In this document: in pieces, positions 54,367 through 62,873 of the stretch
How positions within the stretch are numbered: position 1 is the stretch's first letter
How the letters are laid out: each line of letters begins with the position of its first letter
From: Azospirillum sp. 51_20
Lineage (GTDB): Bacteria; Pseudomonadota; Alphaproteobacteria; RF32; CAG-239
Direction: 5' to 3'
DNA: 64,000 nt
NCBI GenBank assembly: GCA_001917175.1
Contig: MNTV01000031.1
Location: 63,454-127,453, forward strand
Notes under the pieces: generated by a model
Told to the model about the DNA's origin: nothing
Databases searched by the model: none
The model's input: the letters and a program-made list of their open reading frames with translations, nothing else
Program-made: the position numbers and the translations under genes

Positions 54367-54489
54367 TGAACGCTCTTCATTTTTGTTTGTCACGGGAACG
54401 GGTATAATGTTATTGCCATTAAACTGAGTTCAGAGTATATTATTAATAAGAAAGAAATACAACTAAAAAATGAAAAAATTTTATATCAA

Positions 54490-55059
54490 ATGATAAAATA
54501 TGCAAAAACGAAAAAATATTATGCGCCGCAAAACGATGATAAAGAACATCGGTGCGATTTCCCCGGCTGCAATAAGCCCGGCGAGTACCGCGCACCCAAA
54601 AACCGTGGTTTGAAAGAGTATTATTGGTTCTGTCTGGAACATGTTCAGGCCTACAACGCTAAATGGAATTATTACGAGGGGGAAGACGATGAGGAGGCGG
54701 CCGCGGCGGCGGAGGAGGAAAAGAAAAAGGCCCGGCAGCGCATGCATTTTAACGGTTTCCGTTCAAAAATAAATTACAGCTTCGGCCGCCGGCTGCGGGA
54801 CGAGTTCGGTTTTTTCGGCGACTTCGGCGGCGACGTGCCGCCGGCAGAGGAAATATTTTTTACCGAACAGGAACGCCGTTATCTGAAAATTATGGAACTT
54901 GACGCAAAAGACCTCTCGTTGCCGCTGATCAAAAAGCAGTATAAGAAACTGGTGAAAAAATATCATCCCGACTTGAACCGGGAAAACAAGGAAGAAGCGG
55001 AAGAAAAGTTCAAACAGTTGACGATCGCCTATCAAGCGCTGTCGGCGCGCTTTGCCTGA
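54490..55059 (+). CDS. J-domain protein with C-terminal DnaJ module
   Basis: A 189-residue protein. Its unusual order is an N-terminal cysteine-containing region ([20 protein letters not shown], then [20 protein letters not shown], a C-x4-C...C-x2-H arrangement that could bind zinc), an acidic Glu/Ala stretch, and a DnaJ domain at the C-terminus (about 130-189) with the HPD tripeptide in [21 protein letters not shown] proteins stimulate DnaK ATPase. Small J proteins of this build occur in alphaproteobacteria near mutM or bolA. The start lacks a clear ribosome site. Confidence 0.85.
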   Translation: MIKYAKTKKYYAPQNDDKEHRCDFPGCNKPGEYRAPKNRGLKEYYWFCLEHVQAYNAKWNYYEGEDDEEAAAAAEEEKKKARQRMHFNGFRSKINYSFGRRLRDEFGFFGDFGGDVPPAEEIFFTEQERRYLKIMELDAKDLSLPLIKKQYKKLVKKYHPDLNRENKEEAEEKFKQLTIAYQALSARFA

Positions 55060-55076
55060 AAAGTTTTGCCCTGTTT

Positions 55077-55530
55077 CCCGTCCGTTGCCGGCCGGCGGCG
55101 TCTTCGGGGCGGAAAAGTGTCCGTCTTTCGCGCTGCCTTCTCAGCAGAATGCGGATTACGCCGGAACCGCCCTGCCGGTGTTCGGGATGGTGTACCGCCA
55201 GAATAAGCGGCCGAACGTCGGACAGGCTGGGCGTCCGTTACCGGCCGGCGGCATTTCAGGTCAAAAGAGTCCCTGTCTTTCGCGCTGCCTTCTCAGCAGA
55301 ATGCGGATTACGCCGGAACCGCTCTGCCGGTGTTCGGGGTGATGCACCGCTAAAATAAGCGGCTGAACGTCGGACAGGCTGGGCGTCCGTTACCGGCCGG
55401 CGGCGTCTTCGGTCAAAAGAGTCCCTGTCTTTCGCGCTGCCTTCTCAGCAGAATGCGGATTACGCCGGAACCGCCCTGCCGGTGTTCGGGGTGATGCACC
55501 GCTAAAATAAGCGGCCGAATGTCGGGCTGG
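55077..55530. repeat. 152-bp tandem repeat, about three copies, overlapping the smr 3' end
   Basis: The word tctttcgcgctgccttctca recurs at 55124, 55276 and 55428, a constant 152-bp period. Each copy also holds ccgttaccggccggcgg, gcggattacgccggaacc and aataagcggc. The right-hand copy is the end of the smr gene (codes RVIRILLRRQRER); the other two are non-coding duplicates downstream of its stop, on the minus strand, and fill the gap 55060-55412. They differ by a few bases. Confidence 0.9.
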
Positions 55531-55955
55531 TTGAGCCATTGCGGAACCCGTTCTTTCAAAACCCCGCGGCCGGCGAAGGTGCCGTCCTCGTCGTTTTGGT
55601 GCAGTCCTTTGCCGGTGATGATCGCAATGCAGCGCCGCCCTTTCAGGTACGACCGTTTGACAAACGAAACGACGGCGTCAAAAGCCTTGTTTTCGGTATA
55701 GCCGTGAAGGTCAAGCTCCGCTTCGGTCTTAAATTCGCCGCGTTTGAAACGGCGGGCGGTGTTGGCGTCGATGTTGTCGGTGCTGCCGATGACGATGTCG
55801 GCAAGCGCCGCGCCGCGGTAAACGCGGTCGGGGCTGATTTTAGGCACCACCCGAAGTTCCGTTTTCCGGCCGGAAAGCGGCGGTTTGTCATGCGGCAGCC
55901 GGCGGACGTCCTTGATCAGTTCCTGCCAGCAGCGTTCGTCGTCTTCACTTGTCAC
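55413..55955 (-). CDS. Smr domain protein
   Basis: A 180-residue protein with an N-terminal linker and a C-terminal Smr (small MutS-related) domain: ELDLHGYTENKAFDAVVSFV, CIAIITGKGLHQNDED, and GVLKERVPQWLNQPDIRPLI, followed by HRQGGSGVIRILLRR. Smr domains are nucleases in some families (the LDxH and TGxG motifs, seen here as LDLHG and TGKG). GTG start at 55955, overlapping mltA by 11 bp. mltA-smr downstream of timA is a conserved alphaproteobacterial order. Its 3' end is tandemly duplicated downstream. Confidence 0.9.
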   Translation of the reverse strand: MTSEDDERCWQELIKDVRRLPHDKPPLSGRKTELRVVPKISPDRVYRGAALADIVIGSTDNIDANTARRFKRGEFKTEAELDLHGYTENKAFDAVVSFVKRSYLKGRRCIAIITGKGLHQNDEDGTFAGRGVLKERVPQWLNQPDIRPLILAVHHPEHRQGGSGVIRILLRRQRERQGLF

Positions 55956-57120
55956 CGGCAGCCTCTTTCGGTATCAGAATGTAATAGTGCCCGGCGGAGT
56001 TCATTTTGCCGGCCTGAGCCAGAATTTCGTCACCGCCGCTGCCCCAGAAATAGTCGCCGCGGACGGCTCCTTTGATGGCGCCGCCGATATCCTGAGCCGC
56101 CACCATTTTGTTCAGCGGCTTGCCGTCCGGGGTGCGGGTGGAAAGCCACATCAGCGCTCCGAGCGGCACATACCGCCGGTCTACCGCCAAACTGCGACCG
56201 GCGGTAAGCGGCACTCCGAAAGCGCCGACCGGTCCTTTGCCTTCGATGATGCGGTGGAAAATGTAGCGTTCGTTTTCGCGCATCAGTTTTTGCGCCTCGG
56301 CGGGATTGTCGTTCAGCCATTTTTTTATGCTGATCATGTCGGCTTTGCCGGGTTTAAGCAGGCCTTTGGCCAGCAGAATGCTGCCGATTCCCCTGAAACG
56401 GCGGCCGTTGTTGTCGGCATAGCCGATACGCACGCTGCTGCCGTCGTCGAGCTTGGCCACGGCCGATCCCTGAATCTGCATGATATGGATGTCGACCGCG
56501 CTGTCGCCCCACAACAGCACCGGCGCGGCAAACGGCGCCTTTTCGATTTCTTCCCGGGTGTAGTAAGGCAGCATCTTCTGACCGCTGACTCGGCCGACCA
56601 GCCGCATGTTCGGCAGATCGGGATCAAAGTCTTTCAGGTTAAGTTCGATCAGGTCCGCCGGCCGGCCGTAAACGGGATAAACATATTTGTCGTGACGGCT
56701 GCGGGAAGCGTGAATTTCCGATTCGTAATAGGAAGTGAATTTTCCTTCCGCGTTGCCGTCCGTCTGAACCAGGAAGGGGGTGAAATTTTCTTCGACGAAA
56801 ACCTTGAATTCGCTTCCCTTGTTTATTTTCCGGCGGAAAAATTCCGTGCAGACGCGCCGATAGCCGGCGCTGTCGATTTTGATCCGGCTGTTGTCGATAA
56901 ACGGCGTTTTCAGCTTTTCTATTTTGCCGCAGTTGGCGGCAAAAAGATCCGCCATTTCCGCCATTTCGTCTTCCTGCCAGCCTTCCAGTTCGTCAAAAGC
57001 GGCTTCGCTCAGTTCCACCTCTTCGTCGGGCATGCTTCCCGGCGACGGCTTTTCTTCCCGACGGTCGGGACAGCCAGTCAGAAGCAGCGCGAACAGAAAA
57101 AGCAGCGGGATTCTTTTCAT
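55945..57120 (-). CDS. mltA: membrane-bound lytic murein transglycosylase A
   Basis: A 391-residue outer-membrane lipoprotein: signal peptide with lipobox LLLTGC. The MltA barrel domain shows FTSYYESEIHASRSRHDKYV, YPVYGRPADLIE and DIHIMQIQGSAVAKLDDGSS. The 3D (RlpA-like) domain shows PLTAGRSLAVDRRYVPLGAL, MVAAQDIGGAIKG with the catalytic aspartate, and DYFWGSGGDE. It cleaves glycan strands between MurNAc and GlcNAc, forming 1,6-anhydro ends. It lies between timA and smr on the same strand. Confidence 0.95.
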   Translation of the reverse strand: MKRIPLLFLFALLLTGCPDRREEKPSPGSMPDEEVELSEAAFDELEGWQEDEMAEMADLFAANCGKIEKLKTPFIDNSRIKIDSAGYRRVCTEFFRRKINKGSEFKVFVEENFTPFLVQTDGNAEGKFTSYYESEIHASRSRHDKYVYPVYGRPADLIELNLKDFDPDLPNMRLVGRVSGQKMLPYYTREEIEKAPFAAPVLLWGDSAVDIHIMQIQGSAVAKLDDGSSVRIGYADNNGRRFRGIGSILLAKGLLKPGKADMISIKKWLNDNPAEAQKLMRENERYIFHRIIEGKGPVGAFGVPLTAGRSLAVDRRYVPLGALMWLSTRTPDGKPLNKMVAAQDIGGAIKGAVRGDYFWGSGGDEILAQAGKMNSAGHYYILIPKEAAGDK

Positions 57121-57777
57121 TTATTTTTTCGTCGATACCAGAAGCCAGTTGGGGGTTGTCGCGTTCAGACCGCGTTCAAAGGTCCACACGTCGGTGATGG
57201 ACTGAATGAAGTTTTCGTCGCCTTCCAGCACTTCGCCGTTTTTGTCGCGCAGAATGTTGACCTGTTCGGAAACGAACTTGACGCTGATTTTGGCCAGGTT
57301 GCTTTTGGTGATTTTGGCGTCGGTGATGATCGCCTCGTTAAACCCGATAAAGTCGGTTTCGGCGCTGATGCCTTCTTCTTTGCGGCGGGCAATGATGTCC
57401 TTAAATTTTTTCAGAAGCGTTTTGCCGACAAGGTTTTCCAGCGTGTCGACGTCGCCCTTGGCAAACGAGGTGACGATGATTTCAAAGGCTTTTTTGGCGC
57501 CGTTTAAAAACTTGTTGCGGTTAAAGCCGGGAATGGCGCGCAGGTTTTTTTCGCTTTCGCTCAAGCCGCTTTCGTCGGCTTTCAGTTCTTCGCCGCCCTT
57601 TTCCGCCTGCGGATGGCGTTTGTTGTGTTCCTGCATCAGGATGTCAAAAATTTTGGCGGCGCTTTCCTTGCTGATTTCGGTTTCGTTTTCCGGCCGGGTT
57701 CCGAGCAGGTTTTTAAGCTTGGCGAAGACCATCACCACCACGAACAGCAAAATTATGATATCCAGGTATGCAGACAT
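57121..57777 (-). CDS. Tim44/TimA family membrane-associated protein
   Basis: A 218-residue protein with the ATG at 57777 (MSAYLDIIILLFVVVMVFAK): one N-terminal membrane helix, a charged linker (LLGTRPENETEISKE), then the Tim44-like domain (IPGFNRNKFLNGAKKAFEII, LVGKTLLKKFKDIIARRKEE, AKISVKFVSEQVNILRDKNG). Bacterial TimA is the alphaproteobacterial relative of mitochondrial Tim44; its role in bacteria is not well established. It is directly adjacent to mltA (stop touching start) and divergent from secB, a conserved arrangement. Confidence 0.88.
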   Translation of the reverse strand: MSAYLDIIILLFVVVMVFAKLKNLLGTRPENETEISKESAAKIFDILMQEHNKRHPQAEKGGEELKADESGLSESEKNLRAIPGFNRNKFLNGAKKAFEIIVTSFAKGDVDTLENLVGKTLLKKFKDIIARRKEEGISAETDFIGFNEAIITDAKITKSNLAKISVKFVSEQVNILRDKNGEVLEGDENFIQSITDVWTFERGLNATTPNWLLVSTKK

Positions 57778-57923
57778 TTTTTCCTCTGTAAAAGCATCGG
57801 TTGAACTCTTATATAATATAGAGGCAAAAGCCGACATTATCAACCGGAAATGTTGACCGTTGGAATTATTTATTATAAGATGACGCCGTTTAAAATCAAT
57901 TTGCCGTTTTAGGAGAAACAACA

Positions 57924-58382
57924 ATGGAAGAACAGGCTCAGAACAAGCAGATCGGCGCAATTGCCGTCCACAGCCAGTATATTAAGGATCTCTCGCTGGA
58001 AATCCCCCATGCGCCGGAAATTTTCTCGGAGATCAAATCCGCGCCGAAAATTGACGTCCATGTTGACGTCAAGTCCGAACCGAAAGGGAACAACACCTAT
58101 ACTTCGCAGCTCTCGATCAGCATGAACGGCAAGGTGGAAGACAAGACCCTTTTTGTGCTGGAGCTGACTTATGCCGCCTTTGCCGAAGTCAATGTTCCGG
58201 CCGAGCATCTGGAGCCGGTTTTGATGATTGAGCTGCCGCGGCTGATCTTCCCGTTTGCCCGTAATGTGGTCACGCAGTGCCTGACCGAAGGCGGATTGCC
58301 GCCGTTTATGCTCAATCCGATTGATTTTGCGGCGCTTTATGCCGCCCGCAGACAGGCGGCTGCCAACGACGCCGCCCACTAG
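57924..58382 (+). CDS. secB: protein-export chaperone SecB
   Basis: A 152-residue SecB; ggaga precedes the ATG. SQYIKDLSLEIPHAPEIFSE, VELTYAAFAEVNVPAEHLEP-type sequence and PRLIFPFARNVVTQCLTEGG, LPPFMLNPIDFAALYA are diagnostic. It forms a tetramer that holds preproteins unfolded and hands them to SecA. SecB supports the assignment to Proteobacteria. It is divergent from timA and has its own terminator. Confidence 0.96.
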   Translation: MEEQAQNKQIGAIAVHSQYIKDLSLEIPHAPEIFSEIKSAPKIDVHVDVKSEPKGNNTYTSQLSISMNGKVEDKTLFVLELTYAAFAEVNVPAEHLEPVLMIELPRLIFPFARNVVTQCLTEGGLPPFMLNPIDFAALYAARRQAAANDAAH

Positions 58383-58410
58383 ACGGTGCCTTTGTCCTCG
58401 TAAATCCGCT

Positions 58411-58440
58411 GCCGGCGTCAAATGCGCCGGCGCGCTTTTT
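58411..58440 (+). terminator. secB terminator
   Basis: gccggcg / cgccggc with a short loop, then cgcgcttttt, 28 bp after the secB stop. The stretch from here to 58739 is AT-rich and holds nothing else I recognise. Confidence 0.85.
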
Positions 58441-58739
58441 GTATCCCGAAAACTCCCGGTTGGAACAAGGGGGGCTTTTTTTTAATGGTGCCCCAAAAAC
58501 GGATGCGCTTTTTTCCGTCGGCGGTCCGGTTGTCTCGTTGTCTTTGGATCCGGCCTTTATAATAAGCCGCTTCCCGTTTCGTGCAAAGAGGATTTTTGCC
58601 TCTTTTATTGCTCTCGAAGTTTTTTGTCCATTTTTGATTATACATTGTTTTTGCTTTTATATTTTTTATAAAAGCGCATTTTTTGCAACTAAAGGTTTAC
58701 AAAATTTTGGGCTTGCAATCATTTAATATTTTGTTTAAG

Positions 58740-59012
58740 CTGGCCGACAGGCGTAAAGCAAAACTTTGCGTTTAGTGCCCGAAAAAGGGGCGCGGGACAT
58801 TCGAAAGTCCTGGTATAGACGAGACGGTACTTCGGATATGGTGCCGTAAGAGTTGTGAGGTATATATCCCGCATCTTCATATATCCCCGCTGGAAACGGT
58901 CGGGGAGCCTTGAGTGTATGTTCAGAAACTTTAAACGGTTTTAAAGACTTAAGGGTCATTTCTATACATGATTTTCGAACTCTCCGACCACCTTCCATAC
59001 AGGTGGTTTTTT
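58740..59012 (+). ncRNA. structured leader or small RNA upstream of the XRE gene
   Basis: About 270 bp with several independent stems: acggtac (58824-58830) with gtgccgt (58841-58847); ccccg (58885-58889) with cgggg (58901-58905); and a terminator accacct (58987-58993) / aggtggt (59001-59007) followed by six T. An outer stem catgatttt (58967-58975) with aaaatcatg (59029-59037) encloses the terminator, and gaccacc (58986-58992) could instead pair with ggtggtc (59043-59049). It is therefore either a small RNA or an attenuated leader. It matches no RNA family I know. Confidence 0.4.
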
Positions 59013-59085
59013 GTTGGGTTTCCAGCCAAAAATCATGGTCTTGGTGGTCTCTGGGTGTTGAAAACAGATATAAGGAGCCTTGATT

Positions 59086-59604
59086 ATGATCAGCAAACGC
59101 CAACTTGCCCGCGGCCGCATGCCCGACGGACAGCCAAACCCACTGGACGTGCATATCGGAAATCGTCTGCGTCTCAGACGCGTTTACCTCGGAATAACCC
59201 AAAAAGACCTGGCGACGCTTGCCGGTATCAGCCATCAGCAGATCCAGCAGTATGAAATCGGCGGCAACCGCATTTCCGCCCAGCGCCTGTGGATTTTCTC
59301 CCGGCTGCTCAATGTGCCGGTCGGCTTTTTCTTTGAAGACATGGATAAGGAGATGATTGCGAAAGTGTTCAGCATGCTGCCTGTTTCCGATTTCCGCGAT
59401 TTGTGCATTGACGAATGTAAGATTGAGGAAAGAAGCGACATTCAGGAACTGGTCAGCGCCTATATGCGCCTGATCCGCAGCCGCCGCAAACCGCTTGCGG
59501 AATGTTTCCTGCGGTTGATCGACGAAATATCGCGCACTCCCGGCCACGAAGGCGAAGTTTCCCTGCGTGCCTGCCTGGGAACAAAACTTGCCGGCTTGAA
59601 GTGA
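59086..59604 (+). CDS. XRE-family transcription regulator
   Basis: A 172-residue protein; aaggag precedes the ATG at 59086. The helix-turn-helix is GNRLRLRRVYLGITQKDLAT, LAGISHQQIQQYEIGGNRIS at about 22-62. The C-terminal part (FFEDMDKEMIAKVFSMLPVS, DLCIDECKIEERSDIQELVS) is helical with no ligand domain recognised. It resembles the XRE regulators common in alphaproteobacteria. It is preceded by a structured leader, suggesting expression control at the RNA level, and followed by an intrinsic terminator. Confidence 0.88.
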   Translation: MISKRQLARGRMPDGQPNPLDVHIGNRLRLRRVYLGITQKDLATLAGISHQQIQQYEIGGNRISAQRLWIFSRLLNVPVGFFFEDMDKEMIAKVFSMLPVSDFRDLCIDECKIEERSDIQELVSAYMRLIRSRRKPLAECFLRLIDEISRTPGHEGEVSLRACLGTKLAGLK

Positions 59605-59639
59605 GGTGTCCGCTTCTTTAAAAAGCCGTTATTGAAAAA

Positions 59640-59665
59640 GGCCTCCGCCAAAGGAGGCCTTTTTG
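59640..59665 (+). terminator. terminator of the XRE gene
   Basis: ggcctcc / ggaggcc with a 5-base loop is followed by TTTTTG, 35 bp after the stop codon. Confidence 0.88.
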
Positions 59666-59717
59666 CCGGGATGACCGTAATGCCGCCTGCACCGGCAGGC
59701 AAAGACCGGCATGCCGC

Positions 59718-59877
59718 CATCGGATCGTAAAACTCAACCCCCGGGCGGATCAGCTGCATCAGGTCCTTGTCCGCCGACACGACCGCCGCTTCCATGCTTT
59801 TTTCGAGCGCCGGCCGCGCGTAGGCAACAATCAGGTTGTCGGGCTCATAGCCTTCCATCTCCAGATAATTGAACTTT
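59718..59877 (-). pseudogene. 160-bp fragment of polA
   Basis: Reading on the minus strand this matches polA 31009-31168 over all 160 bp without an indel, with about 13 substitutions by my count. It encodes MEGYEPDNLIVAYARPALEK and VVSADKDLMQLIRPGVEFYD, a slice of the 5'-3' exonuclease domain. There is no start or domain context, so it is an inert copy. The flanks (59666-59717 and 59878-59961) show nothing recognisable. Confidence 0.9.
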
Positions 59878-59961
59878 CCCGGCCGTCAGGATTGTACGGC
59901 CGGGGGACAGATTTTCTTATTTAAAACGGCGATGCCGTTTGCAGTGACCGGCAAAGCTTCG

Positions 59962-61416
59962 TCAGTCCTGCTTGTCTTTGAGGTCGGGCGCGGTCTTGAC
60001 ATAGTTTTCAACCATGATCGCCGATTTCTTGGCCAGCGCCACGCAGCCCGGTCCGGCCACGCAGCCGCCTTCGCAGCACATCACCTCGATCATGTTGAAG
60101 TCAGAACCTTTGGTCGCATACTGCTTCAGCAGCTTGATGCTGGCTTTGTTAAGACCGTTTATGGCTGTCGGCTTAAATTCCGCCTTGCCTTCGACCAGCG
60201 AGGCCACTGCGCCGGCAACACCGCCGCTGACCGGGAACCGGCGTCCCTGGGCGCAGGAGATTTTGGCGAATTCCTGCGGCTCGCAGTCGGCCACGTTAAT
60301 GCCCGAGGCCACCAGCATGGCGCCGATTTCCTCAAACGTCAGCACATAATCGACGTTGGGATCGTTTTCCGCCTCGAAGCGTTTGGCCAGACAGGGGCCG
60401 ACGAAGACCGCCGTGCATTCCGGCTGTTCCTGTTTCAGCAGTTCGGCGGTGTAATACATCGGCGTGCGGGTGTGGGAAACGAAAGGTTTGATTTCCGGAA
60501 TATGCAGATCCGCAGCTTTGTAATAGGCCGGGCAGCAGGAAGTGGTCATCATCTTTTCGCCGTTTTCCATTTTTTCGATAAACTCGGCCGCTTCTTTGCG
60601 GGTGGTAATATCGGCACCGACTGCAACTTCGACCACGTCGGCAAAGCCGAGTTTTTTCAAAGCGCCGATCAGGTTGTTAATGGTGCCGGGGAATTGTCCG
60701 AGAACGGCCGGCGCCAGCATGGCGACCACTTTTTTATTTTCGTCGGCCAGAAGCTTCAGCACGTCAACCATCTGCGACATTTCGACTACTGCGCCGAAAG
60801 GACAGGATTGCAGGCATTTGCCGCAGAGGATGCATTTTTCCGGATCAATGTGCTCTTTGCCGGATTCGTCTTTGCTGATGGCGCCGACCGGGCAGGCTTC
60901 CTCGCACGGGATCGGCACCCGGATAACGGCGTGATAGGGGCAGACTTCCTGACAGCGTCCGCAGGAAATGCACTTGTCGGGGTCGATGTGCGAACGGCCG
61001 TTGACGATGGTGATTGCCTGTTTGGGGCAGTTGACCTGGCAGGGTTTGGCAAAACAGCCGCGGCAGGCGTCGGTAACCAGATAGCGGGAGCGGATGCAGC
61101 CCGAGCAGGCGTCGGTGATAACCGACAGCTTGTTGACTGCGTGTTCGCTTCTTGCCAGCGCGCGTTCGCCGTATTCTTTTAAGCTTGTCAGTTCGTCGGT
61201 TTCGTCTTCGGGGGCAAAGCCCATGCTCGCCATGCAGCGGTATTTCAAAATGGCGCGGTCCTTATAGATGCAGCAGCGGCTCACTTCGCCGCCCTTGGGC
61301 CGCAGCTCGAGCGGAATGCGGTCGGCGTCGGCAAAGCGTCCCTGTAAAAATTTCTCGACGATTTTGACCAGAATGCGGGTGCGCATCTGGTTGGCATTGT
61401 TCTTAGGTATCAGCAT
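59962..61416 (-). CDS. [FeFe]-hydrogenase-like protein with ferredoxin domains
   Basis: A 484-residue protein. The N-terminal half has many cysteines, including two clear 4Fe-4S ferredoxin motifs (CISCGRCQEVCP and CILCGKCLQSCP) and a further set in CRGCFAKPCQVNCP. The C-terminal half carries all three H-cluster signatures: TSCCPAY, PCLAKRFE and EVMCCEGGCVAGPG. This is the layout of monomeric [FeFe] hydrogenases or their sensory relatives, which oxidise or make H2 with ferredoxin. Maturases HydE, F and G are not in the window. It is the last gene of a four-gene operon and overlaps the [2Fe-2S] gene by 1 bp. Confidence 0.88.
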   Translation of the reverse strand: MLIPKNNANQMRTRILVKIVEKFLQGRFADADRIPLELRPKGGEVSRCCIYKDRAILKYRCMASMGFAPEDETDELTSLKEYGERALARSEHAVNKLSVITDACSGCIRSRYLVTDACRGCFAKPCQVNCPKQAITIVNGRSHIDPDKCISCGRCQEVCPYHAVIRVPIPCEEACPVGAISKDESGKEHIDPEKCILCGKCLQSCPFGAVVEMSQMVDVLKLLADENKKVVAMLAPAVLGQFPGTINNLIGALKKLGFADVVEVAVGADITTRKEAAEFIEKMENGEKMMTTSCCPAYYKAADLHIPEIKPFVSHTRTPMYYTAELLKQEQPECTAVFVGPCLAKRFEAENDPNVDYVLTFEEIGAMLVASGINVADCEPQEFAKISCAQGRRFPVSGGVAGAVASLVEGKAEFKPTAINGLNKASIKLLKQYATKGSDFNMIEVMCCEGGCVAGPGCVALAKKSAIMVENYVKTAPDLKDKQD

Positions 61417-61682
61417 TAGTTTTCCCGGTTCAAAATTTCTCTTACTTTGTTGACTACTTTTTCAAAATTGGCTTCTTCGATAAGCTCGTCGTTGACCAGC
61501 ACGAACGGTCCGCGGTTGTATTTTGCGGTGGTGTTCTTGCAATAGTTCATGCAGCGCGCTTCTTCGATTTCGATTTTGTCGGCAATATCCGCCGGCGGGG
61601 CGAATTCCAGCACCTGGATCTGGGCTGCTCCCATTACGAAACAGGAAGTTCCACAGCAAATTTTGATTTTCACTTTTTCCAT
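61416..61682 (-). CDS. thioredoxin-like [2Fe-2S] protein
   Basis: An 88-residue protein with the four cysteines of the thioredoxin-like 2Fe-2S ferredoxin family: KICCGTSCFVMGA (C-x4-C pattern) and EARCMNYCKN (C-x3-C). The fold is the one found in NuoE and in hydrogenase subunits HydC/HndA, but only this domain is present. It probably passes electrons to or from the H-cluster proteins encoded on both sides. Stop and start overlap (TAATG) with the hydrogenase-like gene; 15 bp separates it from the phosphatase gene. Confidence 0.9.
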   Translation of the reverse strand: MEKVKIKICCGTSCFVMGAAQIQVLEFAPPADIADKIEIEEARCMNYCKNTTAKYNRGPFVLVNDELIEEANFEKVVNKVREILNREN

Positions 61683-61697
61683 AATTATGTTCCTTTA

Positions 61698-62873
61698 CTA
61701 CAAGTATCTGACCGAAATTTCCTTCAGGTACTGGCTTTGCAGCAGCCTGAAAATCTTTTTGACGATGTTGCGCCTGATTTCAAGCTCCATCGGCAAACTC
61801 GGATCCTGGTGGGCGACGTTGATTTTGGTGCCGACCACAAAATCGATCCGGTCGCTGCCAAGCAGCAGGTTGACCAAACGGACCGAAGCGACGTTGGGTT
61901 TTCTGTCGATCCCTTCTTTTAGCATACGATACGCGTCGGTCAAGGTTAAAATGCCTTCCGTCACCAAATCAACCCCTTCCATGGTCGAGGCCATCGGGAT
62001 CGCGGTGTCGAAACTGGTCTTGTCGATTTCGCATTTCAGACACAGTTCTCGTTCGATGATGTTGGCGGTGGTGCCGCCGCAGATGGCCACCTTGCCGTCG
62101 TAGTCGGAAACCAGTTCGGCAAATTCGCGGTCTTTGTCCTCGTCAAACGGCGGTCCGGTCAAAACCAGCAGTTTGCGCGGAGTGCGGAAGTAAATGGAAA
62201 CGCAGCTGATGTCGTCGCCGGCCTTATGGTCGATTTCCTTGGTCAGCGCTTCTTCGACGATCTTTTGCGCCAGCGTCTGCGAAGACATGTAAGGGTCTTT
62301 TTCAATTTCTTTTAAAACGAAGTCTATACAGCCCTGCCGTCCCCAGCCGAGCGGATAGCGCTTGTTGCCGAGCCCTGCCTGGGTTACGCCGTCCGACATC
62401 AGGATGATGCGGTCTTCCGGCTGGGTGGTTATCTGCGAAACGCTGATGGTGCGTTCTTTCCATTTCGGCGAGGAAAATTCCCGTCCTTTGATCGCCAGCA
62501 GCCGGTGGTTGCGGATGAAGATGTAACGGGGGTTATCCATCTCGAAAATCCGGGTTTTGCCCTCCAGTTCGCTGTCAACGATGGAAAAGGTGGCATAGCT
62601 GATCTTGCGTATCTGGCAGATCGGCAGCGCGTCCATCATAATTTCGCTTGAGCGCAGCAGGTCGGTGTTGTCTTCCATGAATTTCATGGCCATCCGGGTG
62701 GTCATCGACGACAGGATGTTGGCCTTCACGCCGCTGCCCAGCCCGTCGGAAAGAATGCTGATCACCCGTCTTTCCTCGGGAATTTTCTTGGAATAGATGG
62801 TGTCGCCGAAGCAGTCTTCGCCGTCTTTCTGCCTTTGGCAGGAACCGATGTCGATAAACAGCGAATTGCTCAT
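61698..62873 (-). CDS. SpoIIE/PP2C-type serine phosphatase
   Basis: A 391-residue protein. The phosphatase core is seen in SLFIDIGSCQRQKDGEDCFG, ILSDGLGSGVKANILSSMTT (D-G-x-G-x-G), IILMSDGVTQAGLG and GDDISCVSIYF, the metal-binding aspartates of PP2C/SpoIIE. The C-terminal 120 residues (YDGKVAICGGTTANIIEREL) are a distinct domain seen in hydrogenase-linked SpoIIE proteins. It would dephosphorylate a serine on an anti-sigma antagonist or on another partner, linking redox state to gene control. It overlaps the upstream sensor gene (ATGA). Confidence 0.88.
   Translation of the reverse strand: MSNSLFIDIGSCQRQKDGEDCFGDTIYSKKIPEERRVISILSDGLGSGVKANILSSMTTRMAMKFMEDNTDLLRSSEIMMDALPICQIRKISYATFSIVDSELEGKTRIFEMDNPRYIFIRNHRLLAIKGREFSSPKWKERTISVSQITTQPEDRIILMSDGVTQAGLGNKRYPLGWGRQGCIDFVLKEIEKDPYMSSQTLAQKIVEEALTKEIDHKAGDDISCVSIYFRTPRKLLVLTGPPFDEDKDREFAELVSDYDGKVAICGGTTANIIERELCLKCEIDKTSFDTAIPMASTMEGVDLVTEGILTLTDAYRMLKEGIDRKPNVASVRLVNLLLGSDRIDFVVGTKINVAHQDPSLPMELEIRRNIVKKIFRLLQSQYLKEISVRYL

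Noticed and set aside
55077..55530. CRISPR array
   Set aside because: The 152-bp units are repeated along their whole length, with no unique spacers.
58960..59010. A tRNA or tmRNA 3' end, suggested by ttcgaac
   Set aside because: No cloverleaf, acceptor stem or CCA could be formed around it.
58735..59547. A 270-codon minus-strand open frame over the XRE gene and its leader
   Set aside because: Half of it is antisense to a well-supported XRE gene. The other half lies over a region with a plus-strand terminator and stems; no ribosome site is near its internal ATG.
59460..59858. A 132-codon minus-strand open frame beginning MEGYEPDNLI
   Set aside because: Its first 47 codons are the polA fragment and the rest is antisense to the XRE gene 3' end; it is not an independent gene.
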